Assembly (NCBI GenBank): GCA_934438075.1 | Contig: CAKSBF010000001.1 | Location: forward strand, 504,593-568,592 | Direction: 5' to 3' | DNA length: 64,000 nucleotides | Origin: an uncultured Clostridia bacterium | GTDB taxonomy: Bacteria; Bacillota; Clostridia; UBA1381; UBA9506 | The notes under the pieces: model-generated | The model's input: the letters and a program-made list of their open reading frames with translations, nothing else | Databases searched by the model: none | What the model was told of the DNA's origin: nothing | Shown here: piece by piece, positions 1-10,700 of the stretch | Position numbering within the stretch: the stretch's first letter is position 1 | Layout: each line of letters starts with the position of its first letter | Made by a program: the position numbers and the translations under genes

Positions 1-1686
1 ACTGTATTTTTTCGGCAAAAGCAGCTCATAAGAAATGACAACCGTGCCGCCCTTCGACACCATCTCACGGCTTTCCGGATCACGCGGTGTAATGCGGATA
101 TAATCGTTTGTGTCACGGTATATTGCCGTCATGTTTCCTTCACGTTTCGGATCAGGCTGAACCGTTACCGTCATCGGTGTATTAACCACCCACGGATTTG
201 TGCGTAAAATGTAACCCGCCGGCTTTCCCTCCATCGTTTCGTGAATAATCGGCTGCGGTGTCTCATATACGGTGATCTCTGCTTGGATTGCCCCGTCATA
301 TCCTGCAACCGTACCCGTACTCGTAAAGTTTCCGGAGTTGCTGTTTGTCACTAATGGATTCCAGCTAACCGGTTCAAAACCATATTCACCCGACAGATAT
401 TTTACCTGCACCATTTCCGGCATACTGTCCTCCGTATTTTGTCCCAGAAAAATCTTTGGACGTTCATTCAGCTCCGCGATTTTTCTCGGCAGGACATGCA
501 GTGTGTATTTAACCTTTTCTGCATAATCCTTTACGGTTCCGTAAAAGATAAAATCTCCTGTCTTATCCGTTTCTGCCGCCGTATCCCATACAACCTCCAC
601 ATCGCGCCCGGAATCGTCCTCCATTACCGCCGGTATTTTCTCCGGCAATACAAAATCAGCGCCGTGCTCTACACTGTTTTCTATATCGTTTATCTTTTTA
701 ATTTTCAGATTTTTTACCGTCAGTTCCAGCTCCACACTGCCGGCGTAATCCTCCACTACTCCGCTGAAAGTATATACCCCCTCAGCAGAAGTATCTGCTT
801 TGGCAGGAGACCATGTAACCGGCTGCTCCTTAACTTCATCATCCTCCATCACCGCTGAAACCGTGGCAGGAAGGCTATATTCTTCTCCGACAGCAACACT
901 CTCCGTTATTTTCGCGACTGACTTTACACGATATTCCGTGTAAAGGTTAAAATCGTCCAAATATGCCGTGCCGGACAGTCTGCCGCTGCCCACGCTGCGG
1001 TTAAACGCAAAACCGAAACGCTGTACATTGTTAACCCCATCCGCAAGAGACGTGTCCCGCACATTGACATCTTCAAACAGCACGGTATCGCCATTTCCAT
1101 CCTCATAATCAATATAGAAAGAATAGGTCCTCGTTTCGGTGTTCAGCACCATTTTCAGAGTCATCCATTTGTCAAGCGGCAAAACATTTTTCTCCGCCGT
1201 AAGTGTCAGGCTCTTTCCTGCTGTACCGTCCGCCGTAGTGCGGTAAGAATATTTGCTTGTTCCTTTTTCCCAATCAGGATAAATATTAATCTCACCCTGT
1301 CCTGCTCCGTTGCTCGTAATAAAATATACGTTAAAGTTATTAAATCGGTGCAAAAATTTGACGCGCATCGTACCGATAACACGCCCGTTCAAGCCGCCGC
1401 TTTGCTTAAACAAAAATATCTGATCGTTAAATGTTCCAAAATCAGGATAAGCAAATACCACATTTGCGGCGGCCTCATCGCCGTTTTCATATTGAAACCA
1501 GTTTTGTTCGGCACCCCCATAGGGACGGAACGGGTATTTCTTTTTCAAATCGGTTTTTACCCCGACATAGTCTTTAAATTGGTCAAGCGTTTCATTCTTT
1601 ATCTCATAGGTCTTCTCAGCGCCGACCGGAACACGCACCGTCAGCAGCAATAAAACCGATATCAGAAGAGAAATTGTTTTTTTCAT
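1..1686 (-). CDS. secreted LamG-like / Big_4 repeat protein (3' end beyond window)
   Basis: The frame stays open from an ATG at 1686 (GGAGGG upstream) to the window edge, so 562 residues are visible and the C-terminus is missing. Residues 1-22 form a signal peptide. About 40-250 looks like a LamG / concanavalin-type beta-sandwich with a 'YLDDFNLYTEY' end. From about 250 there are at least three Big_4-type Ig repeats, recognised by the 'PVTW...G.Y.F.G.V..Y' pattern. It is 13 bp behind the SLH-protein gene, last visible in the pectin-cluster operon. A catalytic domain could lie in the missing part; none is visible. Extracellular location is certain from the signal peptide, function unknown. Confidence 0.8.
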   Translation of the reverse strand, partial: MKKTISLLISVLLLLTVRVPVGAEKTYEIKNETLDQFKDYVGVKTDLKKKYPFRPYGGAEQNWFQYENGDEAAANVVFAYPDFGTFNDQIFLFKQSGGLNGRVIGTMRVKFLHRFNNFNVYFITSNGAGQGEINIYPDWEKGTSKYSYRTTADGTAGKSLTLTAEKNVLPLDKWMTLKMVLNTETRTYSFYIDYEDGNGDTVLFEDVNVRDTSLADGVNNVQRFGFAFNRSVGSGRLSGTAYLDDFNLYTEYRVKSVAKITESVAVGEEYSLPATVSAVMEDDEVKEQPVTWSPAKADTSAEGVYTFSGVVEDYAGSVELELTVKNLKIKKINDIENSVEHGADFVLPEKIPAVMEDDSGRDVEVVWDTAAETDKTGDFIFYGTVKDYAEKVKYTLHVLPRKIAELNERPKIFLGQNTEDSMPEMVQVKYLSGEYGFEPVSWNPLVTNSNSGNFTSTGTVAGYDGAIQAEITVYETPQPIIHETMEGKPAGYILRTNPWVVNTPMTVTVQPDPKREGNMTAIYRDTNDYIRITPRDPESREMVSKGGTVVISYELLLPKKYS

Positions 1687-1699
1687 TCTTCCTTCCCTC

Positions 1700-4390
1700 C
1701 TATTCATACAAAACAACGTCGCGAACTCTGTTATAACGCAAACGCACGAATATTTTCTGTCCGGGCTTAATGTCATAAAACGTACCCATGTTAACCTTTT
1801 CACTGCCTTGTTCGACACGGATTACCTTTTGTGTATCTCCCAAAAATATCTCCGCTTCCTTCTTGTCCTTGCCGTCGGGAACACTCACCGTAACCTGTGT
1901 TTCATTAATCACCGTGACCGTGCCGAACACCTCTGTTATCTTCGGAGAATTCTGCTGAATTTCCGTTTGATTCCAGAGCATGCGCTGAGCTGTCTTTTTC
2001 GGATTACACAGCAGCGAAACCGTCATGATTTCCTCCGCCTCACCGTCATAATAAGCTGCGTCTACTTTCACCGCATTGGTCTGAAACTGAATGACATTAC
2101 CGAACGCAAGCTTGTCACGTTCCGCCTTTGTTGCCATCAGTTCCTCATTTACAAAATATGAAGTGTACACATTATTACAAACACCGCTCACCACAGTTTT
2201 CGCGTCGCCCTCACTATCCAGCTTGGTTGACACCTTATCAATGGTTAAAACCTTACTGGAGGCAAGGTCTATTGGGTAGGTTAAATAGCGGGTCTGGCGC
2301 GGCACCCGATACATCACGGCGCCAACCTCTCCGTTTTCATCCACATCATATAAAATCACCTGGTACGTTGTTCCGTTTTTAAAGAATTTAGATGCAGCGC
2401 CCGATTGGTAACGCGTCATCTCTTCACCCTGCGCAGTACAGGGAATTTTAAACAGCACCGTTTTTGGCGTTATTTTCCATTGCTGGTCAAACAGCGAGTT
2501 GCTGTAAAATCGCTTACGTTCCGGTGCTGCAACGGAAACGCTTTCTGTGTCGGCGTCATCTTTTGCTACCGCCAGATAAGAAATCTCTCCGTTTGCATTG
2601 GTTTTATATTTTACCACCTGCGTGTATACATTTCGCAAATCGTAAAACTGCGGCTCATGATACAGCGCATTATAGACCTCCTGAGCCTTCACAGTCTTTT
2701 CTGTTCCATATTGCTGAAAACGCACGCGCTCCGCGAGCGGATACACCGCAAAGGTATTGTCCGTTTCCAAAAGCTTTACCTCCACGTCGGTTTTAATTCC
2801 TCCGGACGGTACATTAAAAGCAGTAAGATATGCATACTGCGCCGCCGCACTGCCCGACTCACCTTCCTCAAAATAGACCGCTTCTCCCAAAAAGCTTAAA
2901 TAATAAATTCCGCTGTCGCCTGCATTGGTGCCGCTTTGCAAATTTTTTAATTTTCCGGCAAGCAGGTAGCGTACACCGCCAATTACAATATACGCCTCGT
3001 CATTTTGTCTTTCGGTTTCCTCCACGGTTCCCTCTGCCTTATCACGGCAAATAACCAGCTCCGCCGCTTTGCCGTCTGCACTGACAGCCGCCGACACCAC
3101 ATCCGTTTCCCGAATCTCGGAAATATCCGTACCCGCATTTTCAAAATAGACGGATACGTGCTGTTTGGCATCGTCTTTGTCATAGACAAAGGTTTCCGAA
3201 TTATCAAATGCCAATGTAATCGTGTCATCAGTTCCGCTATAAACCCTTTTGACATAGTGACTGTCATAAGAAGTAATTTTCAGCAGCTCATAAATCCCGT
3301 CACCGTCTTGGTCAATACATTCGTAGCTGCCCGAATCCGCCTTCAGATTTATCAGTCCCGCCTCTTCATAGGAGAGCAGCTTGCGATTGTAAATAATCCG
3401 TGCAGCACCGCTAAAATCCGCTGTACACACACGCTGTTTTTCATCCCAATAACGCAGCCGCGCGTTTGAAGTAAACAGGTTTTCAACATCAATGAAATCC
3501 TTTGCATCAATCGTCAGACTCTCACGCCGTGAGACAGGCGCCATATAAACAACCTGCTCGTCACCCTCATCGCCCGTTACGGTATACTCCACTCTTTCTC
3601 CCAGAAACGCACTGCAGTCAAGCTCCGTTTGGTAACGCACATTGTCAATCTCCACCATGCCATCCTTAACGGCATTGCCGTTAAAAGAATCAACGGGCGT
3701 GCCCGTTACAACACCCCTGCGCCGCTCCGCTTCGAAAAAGACCTCTGCCAGTGTGCCGCCCTCCTCCAGCTCAAAGCCGTCTCCTGTCAGCGCAGTAGTA
3801 ATCATTATTTTTGTATCCAGCGCTTTCGCCGCCATATAAGCCACCTCGGCACGATTCATAGCCGCCGTCAGCTGTATACCGGAAAAATGAAACAAGCCAA
3901 ACTGTGTTGCCAGGGATATATAACCTGCCGGGTAGCCGCCGCGGCGCTCCGCCTGATTTTTATATCCCAAAAGATTCACGATAACGGTTGCCGCCTCCTG
4001 GTAGGACACCGTCTTGTCCGGCATAAATTCTCCCGTATCGTAACCGTTAATCAAGCCCGTTGCATAGGCAAGCTCAATGACCCCGCTTGCCCAGTGTTGT
4101 GCCGTAACGTCTGAAAATTCGCCGCCGTAAACTGTGCCGGCAGCAGCGCTCGCCTGATTGCGCAGCCGTATGGCAATTGCGGCAAACTCTGCGCGCGTTA
4201 CCTTTCTTTCCGGCTGAAACGTTCCGTCCTCATATCCATTCAGAACGCCGAAAGAAGAGGCATAATCTATCTCCTTAGCATATGCGGCGTCCGCAGTGTC
4301 CGTATAGGCAAATGCGCCGTTTATGCACACCGCCGTTAAAACAAACGCCAACAAAAGTCCTGATATTTTCTTACTGATTGCTTTTTTCAT
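1700..4390 (-). CDS. S-layer homology (SLH) domain cell-surface protein
   Basis: I use the ATG at 4390 because it has GGAGGATAT in front and opens a clear signal peptide (MKKAISKKISG...); a longer frame upstream lacks one. The mature N-terminus carries three SLH repeats (about residues 28-205), seen as 'GVLNGYEDGTFQPERKVTRAEF' type blocks and 'FSDV...HWA..VI..A...GLINGY'. SLH domains bind pyruvylated secondary wall polysaccharide and hold proteins on the cell surface. The remaining roughly 690 residues are beta-rich and I recognise no enzyme family. It starts 8 bp after the PL2-like gene. It may be a scaffold or carbohydrate-binding surface protein for pectin attack; that role is inferred from context only. 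Confidence 0.85.
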   Translation of the reverse strand: MKKAISKKISGLLLAFVLTAVCINGAFAYTDTADAAYAKEIDYASSFGVLNGYEDGTFQPERKVTRAEFAAIAIRLRNQASAAAGTVYGGEFSDVTAQHWASGVIELAYATGLINGYDTGEFMPDKTVSYQEAATVIVNLLGYKNQAERRGGYPAGYISLATQFGLFHFSGIQLTAAMNRAEVAYMAAKALDTKIMITTALTGDGFELEEGGTLAEVFFEAERRRGVVTGTPVDSFNGNAVKDGMVEIDNVRYQTELDCSAFLGERVEYTVTGDEGDEQVVYMAPVSRRESLTIDAKDFIDVENLFTSNARLRYWDEKQRVCTADFSGAARIIYNRKLLSYEEAGLINLKADSGSYECIDQDGDGIYELLKITSYDSHYVKRVYSGTDDTITLAFDNSETFVYDKDDAKQHVSVYFENAGTDISEIRETDVVSAAVSADGKAAELVICRDKAEGTVEETERQNDEAYIVIGGVRYLLAGKLKNLQSGTNAGDSGIYYLSFLGEAVYFEEGESGSAAAQYAYLTAFNVPSGGIKTDVEVKLLETDNTFAVYPLAERVRFQQYGTEKTVKAQEVYNALYHEPQFYDLRNVYTQVVKYKTNANGEISYLAVAKDDADTESVSVAAPERKRFYSNSLFDQQWKITPKTVLFKIPCTAQGEEMTRYQSGAASKFFKNGTTYQVILYDVDENGEVGAVMYRVPRQTRYLTYPIDLASSKVLTIDKVSTKLDSEGDAKTVVSGVCNNVYTSYFVNEELMATKAERDKLAFGNVIQFQTNAVKVDAAYYDGEAEEIMTVSLLCNPKKTAQRMLWNQTEIQQNSPKITEVFGTVTVINETQVTVSVPDGKDKKEAEIFLGDTQKVIRVEQGSEKVNMGTFYDIKPGQKIFVRLRYNRVRDVVLYE

Positions 4391-4398
4391 ATATCCTC

Positions 4399-7300
4399 CT
4401 ACTCCTCCACGCGAATCCGCACAGTATCGCTGCAACCGCCGGAAACTGCCGTTGCGGTAACAACAGCCTCGCCCTGTGCCAAAGCAGTAAGCACGCCGTC
4501 GCTGTCAATCGTACAAACATTTCTGTCGCTGCTTTCCCATTCTACCGTCTTATCCTCCGTGGTCTCCGGCTCTACCATTGCATCGAATATATATTTTTCT
4601 CCGACCCTGAGCGTAATCTCCGTTTCCGCAACATCAATGCTTTCGGCTAAAATCTCGCCTGCCAGCGTAAGCGACCACATTTTATTGGACATAATTTTCG
4701 TATGCGTCTGAGTGCTTCTGTCATACCAGTCGAAAGAATAAAGTCCGCGCGAACCGAAATATTCCGGTATGTTCTTGCCGATTCCTTTCACGGTTGCCAA
4801 AAAACGTACCAAAGCATATGGCTCGGAGGCATTTAAATTTGCATAAAGGCGTTTATCATCTTCATAAAAATATCCTTCTATGAACCGCTGCGAAACAATA
4901 TTATTTGCCACAATGCGTGCCAAATCCAGATATTCCTCACAGTTATAGGTTTCATACATTTCACACAGACCCATTAAAACATAAGGTTCCGCACAGTCAG
5001 TCATCAGGTTCAGTTCCATTTCTTTTCCCGGAGCCGTTCCCACATCGCCCACTCCATAATAGCTGTAAAGATTGCGCAATGCACTCCAGATGATTTCGCT
5101 CTGCGAATAGCTGTAGCCCTGTGCAAATGCCAGAAGATAATCCGCTTCCATTTCCCACGGCTCCAATATAGTGCCATAATCGCCGTAATAGCCCGTCTTT
5201 TTCAGAACATAACCGGTCAAATCGGTTCCGTCAATGACATAAGGCTTTATTTTCCCGGTTGAAAAATCATATTTATAACGGATAAAACCCTCCAGTGTTT
5301 TAATGCTCTCATCAATCAGATACCGTGCCGTCTCTTCATCCGCATGCTTTGCAATACGGAAACAAGTCATCGGATTGTAACAAAAGCTTGACAGATCGTT
5401 GGAATAGGCATAAACAAAACACGCATCCTGAAAATAAAAATCGTCTTTCACCTTAAGGTCAATCAGGTTAAGATGCGCGCGGTCACCATAACCGCTGTAA
5501 GTGTATTCCGGATCCCATACGTCGTGAATTTCTTCCCTGCCCTTGCCTGTCCGTGTAAACAGATTCGGCACCAGACCCGTTTCGGGGTTTCTGCCCTTGT
5601 TATACATGTCCTCCAGACGAACCGCCCACTTTAAGGCGTCGGTATCACCGTCCAGTTCGCTGAGCAGTCCTGCCGAATAAATATAGTCATTTGCCGCAAT
5701 CATAAAGGTAAGCAGCCCTTCTGTGGCTTCAAAATACGGATCCGGATAATTAAATTCCTGATCCCACACCTTCGCCAGCATTTCTTTGCTCATAGAATTG
5801 TTCATACTGAAGTGACGGGAAAATTCCAGCGTTTGAAAATTATGAATGTGTCCCGCCCAGATTCCGCGGATATAATTCCGCGTACGTTCCGGATCAATCT
5901 CATACATCATCTCAAAGTAAGGATAATGATCCTTCAGCTCATGCACGTTCACATCCTCTATTACAGAATAATCACGCATATCAACCGCCATATGTCCGCC
6001 CCATTTGAACATGGAATTTTTTTCATCCACATAGTGGTCAAAATAATATTGATATGCGTCACGCACTGCCTGTTCATATTTCTCATCGCCCGTCAGCTCA
6101 CTCATGCCGACCAGTCCGCGCACCAGCGCGGTTTCACTCGCCAAGTCCGTTGTCGGTATATCCTCGTTTTCAAACTGCCAGACCGCATGTTCTCCCGTTG
6201 CGCGGTTGATACCCGAGGCAAACAGAACTCCCTCCTCTGCACTGCGGCCGTAACGCGTAACATCGCGCCCTTCGGTCAGACAGTTTTCATAATATTCGAG
6301 CAGCGTGTCCAGAATGAGCTCGTCATCCTCCGCTTCTTCATAAACCGTTACGGTCAGTGTAATATTTTTTGCATATCCCTCCACATAGCCGGTAAAGGTA
6401 TATCTGCCTTTTTTGCTCGTATCCAGAACCGGATCTTTCCATTCTACACCAACCTGACGTTTTTCATTCCCGGATACCTTTGCCGTTACGCTCTTCGGAA
6501 ACTCGTATGTTTCTCCCAATGCTGCGCCATCATAAATATCATCAACATAAAGGATTTCATACACCGTTACCATGACAAACAGCTTAACTCTTCCAAAGCC
6601 ATCAACCGTTCCCTCCGCAGACTTCATTCCCAGCGTGTCCGTACTAATGCTGCTGTCCCACGTAACCGGAACATCCTTATAGTTTCCATCACTCATCAAC
6701 GCCTTTACGGTTTTCGGCATTTTATAATTTGAAAGCTGATAAGTCGTTTCGTAAGTATCTTCAATGCTGACAATTGTGCGCTCACGTACAGAAACCGTAA
6801 GCGATACCGTATCATTAATAAAATCGGATGTTCCGACATAACCGTAATCGCCCAAGACGTTAACATCCAGCGGCGTTCCCGCCGCCTCCCAGGTAACCGG
6901 AAAACTGCGCACTGTACCGTCATCCACGCTGCATTCTACCGTTTCACGGAAAGTATATTCCTCTCCCACATCCACAATATCCAAAATCGGGTCGGGCGTT
7001 GTGACAGCGCGGGCATAAGAAATTTCAAAATTATCCAGATAAAAGCTATCGGAGGCACCCGCAGCGCTTGTTCCGAACTGTAAGCGTTTTAATATCGGCG
7101 CCGAAGCCTGCTCCGCGGTATAATTTCCCACTGCTTTCTTAAAGTTTTTGTAGTAAAAATCAACTGCATCGCCCTGCGGTTTGTCCCCCAGATACAAGCG
7201 CATGGTTTGCGCGTCGGTATCCAGATAAAAGCGCAGCCTCATCCAACCGCTATGCACAGGTGCGTCTGTGCATAAAGTAATATATTGTTTGGAACCGTTT

Positions 7301-7710
7301 TCCCGATAATTTTCCGCTTTAATGGTTCCGTTTTCATAAATGTATATATAAGCAATCGGTATGCCGCCGTAGGGATTGGTGCATTGCAGGCGAAAATCCG
7401 TAAATTTCTCCGGCAAAAGCACATCCACGCTCGCCCACAATTTTCCTGTATATTCTTCATACATAAACTGACCGAAATTTCCTGTACCGGTATAGGCAAT
7501 AACTTTATTGCCGTTTAAATCTTTGACCTTCACGGGCTTGTCGGCATTGCTGCCCCAACCCTTAATGCCGTTTGGAACATAGCCGTCGTCATAGCTCTCC
7601 AGGTCGTCAAAGATAATGACGTCCTCTGTGTCCGCCCATGTCATATGTACAGACGGCAGCAACAGCAGCAGAGCCAAAGCTGCTGCGGTAAATTTGTGCC
7701 TGATTTTCAT
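4399..7710 (-). CDS. secreted PL2-like (alpha/alpha)-barrel enzyme with Big_4 and Big_2 domains
   Basis: 1103 residues, ATG preceded by AAAGGAGGATATC. Signal peptide 1-26; LamG-like domain about 30-230 ('YLDNFEISYAR'); three Big_4 repeats about 240-455; helical catalytic-type region about 465-1020; a C-terminal Big_2 domain about 1025-1103 ('ITLRVGEKY...VEWESSD...G.VTALAQGEAVVTATA'). In the helical part the order WGGH...HELKDHYPYFE...WAGHI...LEFSRH agrees with my memory of polysaccharide lyase family 2 (exo-pectate lyase), which has an (alpha/alpha) barrel. A glycoside hydrolase of similar fold is the alternative. The neighbour with a CE12 domain supports pectin as substrate. Confidence 0.6.
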   Translation of the reverse strand: MKIRHKFTAAALALLLLLPSVHMTWADTEDVIIFDDLESYDDGYVPNGIKGWGSNADKPVKVKDLNGNKVIAYTGTGNFGQFMYEEYTGKLWASVDVLLPEKFTDFRLQCTNPYGGIPIAYIYIYENGTIKAENYRENGSKQYITLCTDAPVHSGWMRLRFYLDTDAQTMRLYLGDKPQGDAVDFYYKNFKKAVGNYTAEQASAPILKRLQFGTSAAGASDSFYLDNFEISYARAVTTPDPILDIVDVGEEYTFRETVECSVDDGTVRSFPVTWEAAGTPLDVNVLGDYGYVGTSDFINDTVSLTVSVRERTIVSIEDTYETTYQLSNYKMPKTVKALMSDGNYKDVPVTWDSSISTDTLGMKSAEGTVDGFGRVKLFVMVTVYEILYVDDIYDGAALGETYEFPKSVTAKVSGNEKRQVGVEWKDPVLDTSKKGRYTFTGYVEGYAKNITLTVTVYEEAEDDELILDTLLEYYENCLTEGRDVTRYGRSAEEGVLFASGINRATGEHAVWQFENEDIPTTDLASETALVRGLVGMSELTGDEKYEQAVRDAYQYYFDHYVDEKNSMFKWGGHMAVDMRDYSVIEDVNVHELKDHYPYFEMMYEIDPERTRNYIRGIWAGHIHNFQTLEFSRHFSMNNSMSKEMLAKVWDQEFNYPDPYFEATEGLLTFMIAANDYIYSAGLLSELDGDTDALKWAVRLEDMYNKGRNPETGLVPNLFTRTGKGREEIHDVWDPEYTYSGYGDRAHLNLIDLKVKDDFYFQDACFVYAYSNDLSSFCYNPMTCFRIAKHADEETARYLIDESIKTLEGFIRYKYDFSTGKIKPYVIDGTDLTGYVLKKTGYYGDYGTILEPWEMEADYLLAFAQGYSYSQSEIIWSALRNLYSYYGVGDVGTAPGKEMELNLMTDCAEPYVLMGLCEMYETYNCEEYLDLARIVANNIVSQRFIEGYFYEDDKRLYANLNASEPYALVRFLATVKGIGKNIPEYFGSRGLYSFDWYDRSTQTHTKIMSNKMWSLTLAGEILAESIDVAETEITLRVGEKYIFDAMVEPETTEDKTVEWESSDRNVCTIDSDGVLTALAQGEAVVTATAVSGGCSDTVRIRVEE

Positions 7711-7757
7711 GATATCCTCCTTTAAGACTCAAACAAAACCGAAAAATAATATTAAAA

Positions 7758-10700
7758 TTATTGGAGATAATTTGCCAGCGGCAGCTTCATTGCCCGAATC
7801 GCCTCTGCCATCCAGTCTGCAACTTGCCGGGCACCCTCCATGTTCATGTGTGTTGTATCGTCTTTTCCGTCCGGATAATTACTGCACCACAACGCATGTT
7901 TTTTCACTCCGCCGATGATATTTACACAATCATCGTCGCTCGTTCCGGTGCAGCCTTTCAAATATAAATAATAAGCACGGCTGCCTTCTTCTCCCAGCTC
8001 CGTCAGCCATGTCTCAGTTTTTGCAAAAATATCAATCAGTGCCACACGGTTTTCCGCTGCGACCTTGCGCATGGTTGCGGCATATTCGTCCAATTGCGAA
8101 TTGGTATTTCCCGTCAGATTGCCCGCACTGTCAAATTTCCGGCGGCAAACGGGCGTAACCAGCACCGGTATCATACCGTTTGCGCGCGCCTCGCTTACAA
8201 AAGTTTCCAGATAAGTTTTATACGTACCGTTATCTCCCGGCTCCGTGTGACGGTAGGTCTCCGGGTGAGAGTCGTTATGTCCGAAAGAAATAAAAAGATA
8301 ATCTCCGGCTTTTGCATTCGAAACAATTTTGTCCAATCTGCCCTCGTCCACATAAGACTTAGAACTCTGACCGCCGATTCCGCCTGTCCCTGACAGACCT
8401 CCCTGCGCCGACCCGTTTTGTACATACACACTGCTCTTTAAGACGGATGGCATCATCTCGCCCCAGCCGGTTTCCGGCTTATAGGCGTCCCGATAGCAGG
8501 CCGCGAGCGAATCGCCCGCAACCCACAACGTTGGTGCGCTGCCTGACACAGCGCCGTTCGTTACTACTTTTTTCTCTGCCAGCGGTCTTTGCGTGTTATC
8601 CCAAAGGAAAATCTTCAGTTTGCAGCCGTCAATATCGGTCCTCGCCGGTATGTTCAGCTCAACCGGCACAATATATTTTGTTCCCTGTTCCCATGTTTCA
8701 CTTCCGCTGATGGTTCCTGTTGATACTGTAATGAGTACATCCTCTGCATCATATAGTGCAGCATATATCTGCGCCGGCTTTGTTTCATCGGAGATTTTCA
8801 GCACCTCGGCACCCGTCAGCTTTCCTCCGCTGACCAGGCCGAACACGTCTGCTTCCCCGTTTTTCAAAACCGCTTCGCCGATTTGATACGCCTTATCGGT
8901 AACTTTCGCCGTCAGCACTACCGGTGTAGGGCAGCCGGCAGCCGTACCGCTGATTTGCTTCATGCCAAGCGTTTGCGTATCAAGATTGCCGCTCCATGTA
9001 ACCGGAAGTTCGGCAATCGTTTTGTCATCCGTCAGCAAAACATCCGCCCTTGCCGGAAGTGTTACGCTGTCACCTTGATAAACCGTCATGGAAATTGTCT
9101 TTGCCTCTTTTACCGTTACCGGTTGTATTACATTAATGTCATCCACGTACAGGGTCACATTTTTCACAAAGTTACTGCCGGACTTTGTTCTGTCCGCAAA
9201 ATCAAGACGGTAGAAGCTGTCCGAACGGTACAGGAAGGGATACCATGTATCGTTGCTCCATGTTTTCTCTCCCTGTGTAACTTTGTATTGAAATGCGTCC
9301 TTTTCAAAGTCCATAACATAGGAAATGGTTATCCAGTCGGTAGCGTCCAGGCCGTCATCATAATTCTGTGAAGTCATGTATGCTGTTGTCTTGGTTGCAG
9401 TATCATAGGGCGTGCTATATTGCGTAAACTGCAGTCTTGCCGTTCCGTTGGGCTTTGTTGCCAGATTGGTTTCAATCGCCAGCGCCGTTGTCTCCCCAAC
9501 ATAACCATACAGCGGCATACTTAAATTACCGGCGGCATCAGTCGGAACTGCGCCCAGCTTAATCCGATAGCTGACCTTCGCACGGCGTGCTAATGTCCCG
9601 GAGGAAAACTGCGCAAATTCAGAATCAGCAGTATATTTTAACACCTGATTGCTGCTGTCGGCAGGATCGAGTTCCACCGTTGCCCCGGTTGCCTTGCAGC
9701 CGCTTACATAAGGCTCATACTGCGGAGCCTTGCCAAGCTGTTCCTGCGTGTAACCCTGGAAATTTTCCGACCATCCCGGTACATCCTCCCAAACAGTCGT
9801 TTCTGTCACTATCGGTTCGTCAAATCCATCCGCAGTATCGGAAAAACTGTATACCCCCGGATAAGAGGTATCAACACTGTGCGTCTTGCCGCCCTTCACA
9901 CGCATACTGTAACCGCTCGCCGTACCGTCCTGATAAACAAGCGGCAGTTTTGTATCAAGCGCGAGAACCTGCGCTCCGCTGTTTAGATCAAAATCGTAGG
10001 AAGTCTTGCCCGGCACCTTATAATAAAGGATCTTATCCGAGGAAAGGTCTGATACTCTGAAATTGTCAATATAATGATATGCAGCGGAACCGTTCGCGGC
10101 ATCTCTATACATTCCGACAGGTCGGAACCCAAAGGTCCGAAACGAACTCGCAGTATAGTTTGCATATTCGTCGTCGGATAAACTGCCCTGCGGATAACCG
10201 CTGTTTATCAGCGTCTTACCGGTAATCAACGCCTTGCCATCCGCATAAAGATCCCATGTTTTAGCGTTGGTATCCAAAACAAACTCCAGCGCCACATCAT
10301 TGTCCCTAACATGATCCATTACTGTCCAGCCGCCATCTGTTTGCGGCGAAGTACTGCCATCATACTTCATTAGCCTATACTGAAATTGCTGTGCGGCCAC
10401 TTTATAACGCAACAGTATTTGAAACAATCTGATCTTGTCATTGGCTGCATCAATGATACAGCCGTTATAATAGGTATTATCATCATTTGCACTGCTCAAG
10501 TTTTCCGGTACAGCAAAATCAAACGCAAATGAATATTGTCCCGACTTCAAGGATTGCGATTTATAGTTAACATAACTCGACCGCTGTTCATTGCCGGCAG
10601 AATCTTTTAACAGGGCAATTTGCAGTGCCTTGTTGTCAGTTCCGAAATTTTGATATGTAATCAGTCCGTTGGTTTGATCAGCGTTTGCAGTAAGAACAAT

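Noticed and set aside
5812..6732. 306-codon plus-strand frame
   Set aside because: Antisense to the PL2-like gene; composition and residues are shadow-like and no Shine-Dalgarno or family is seen.
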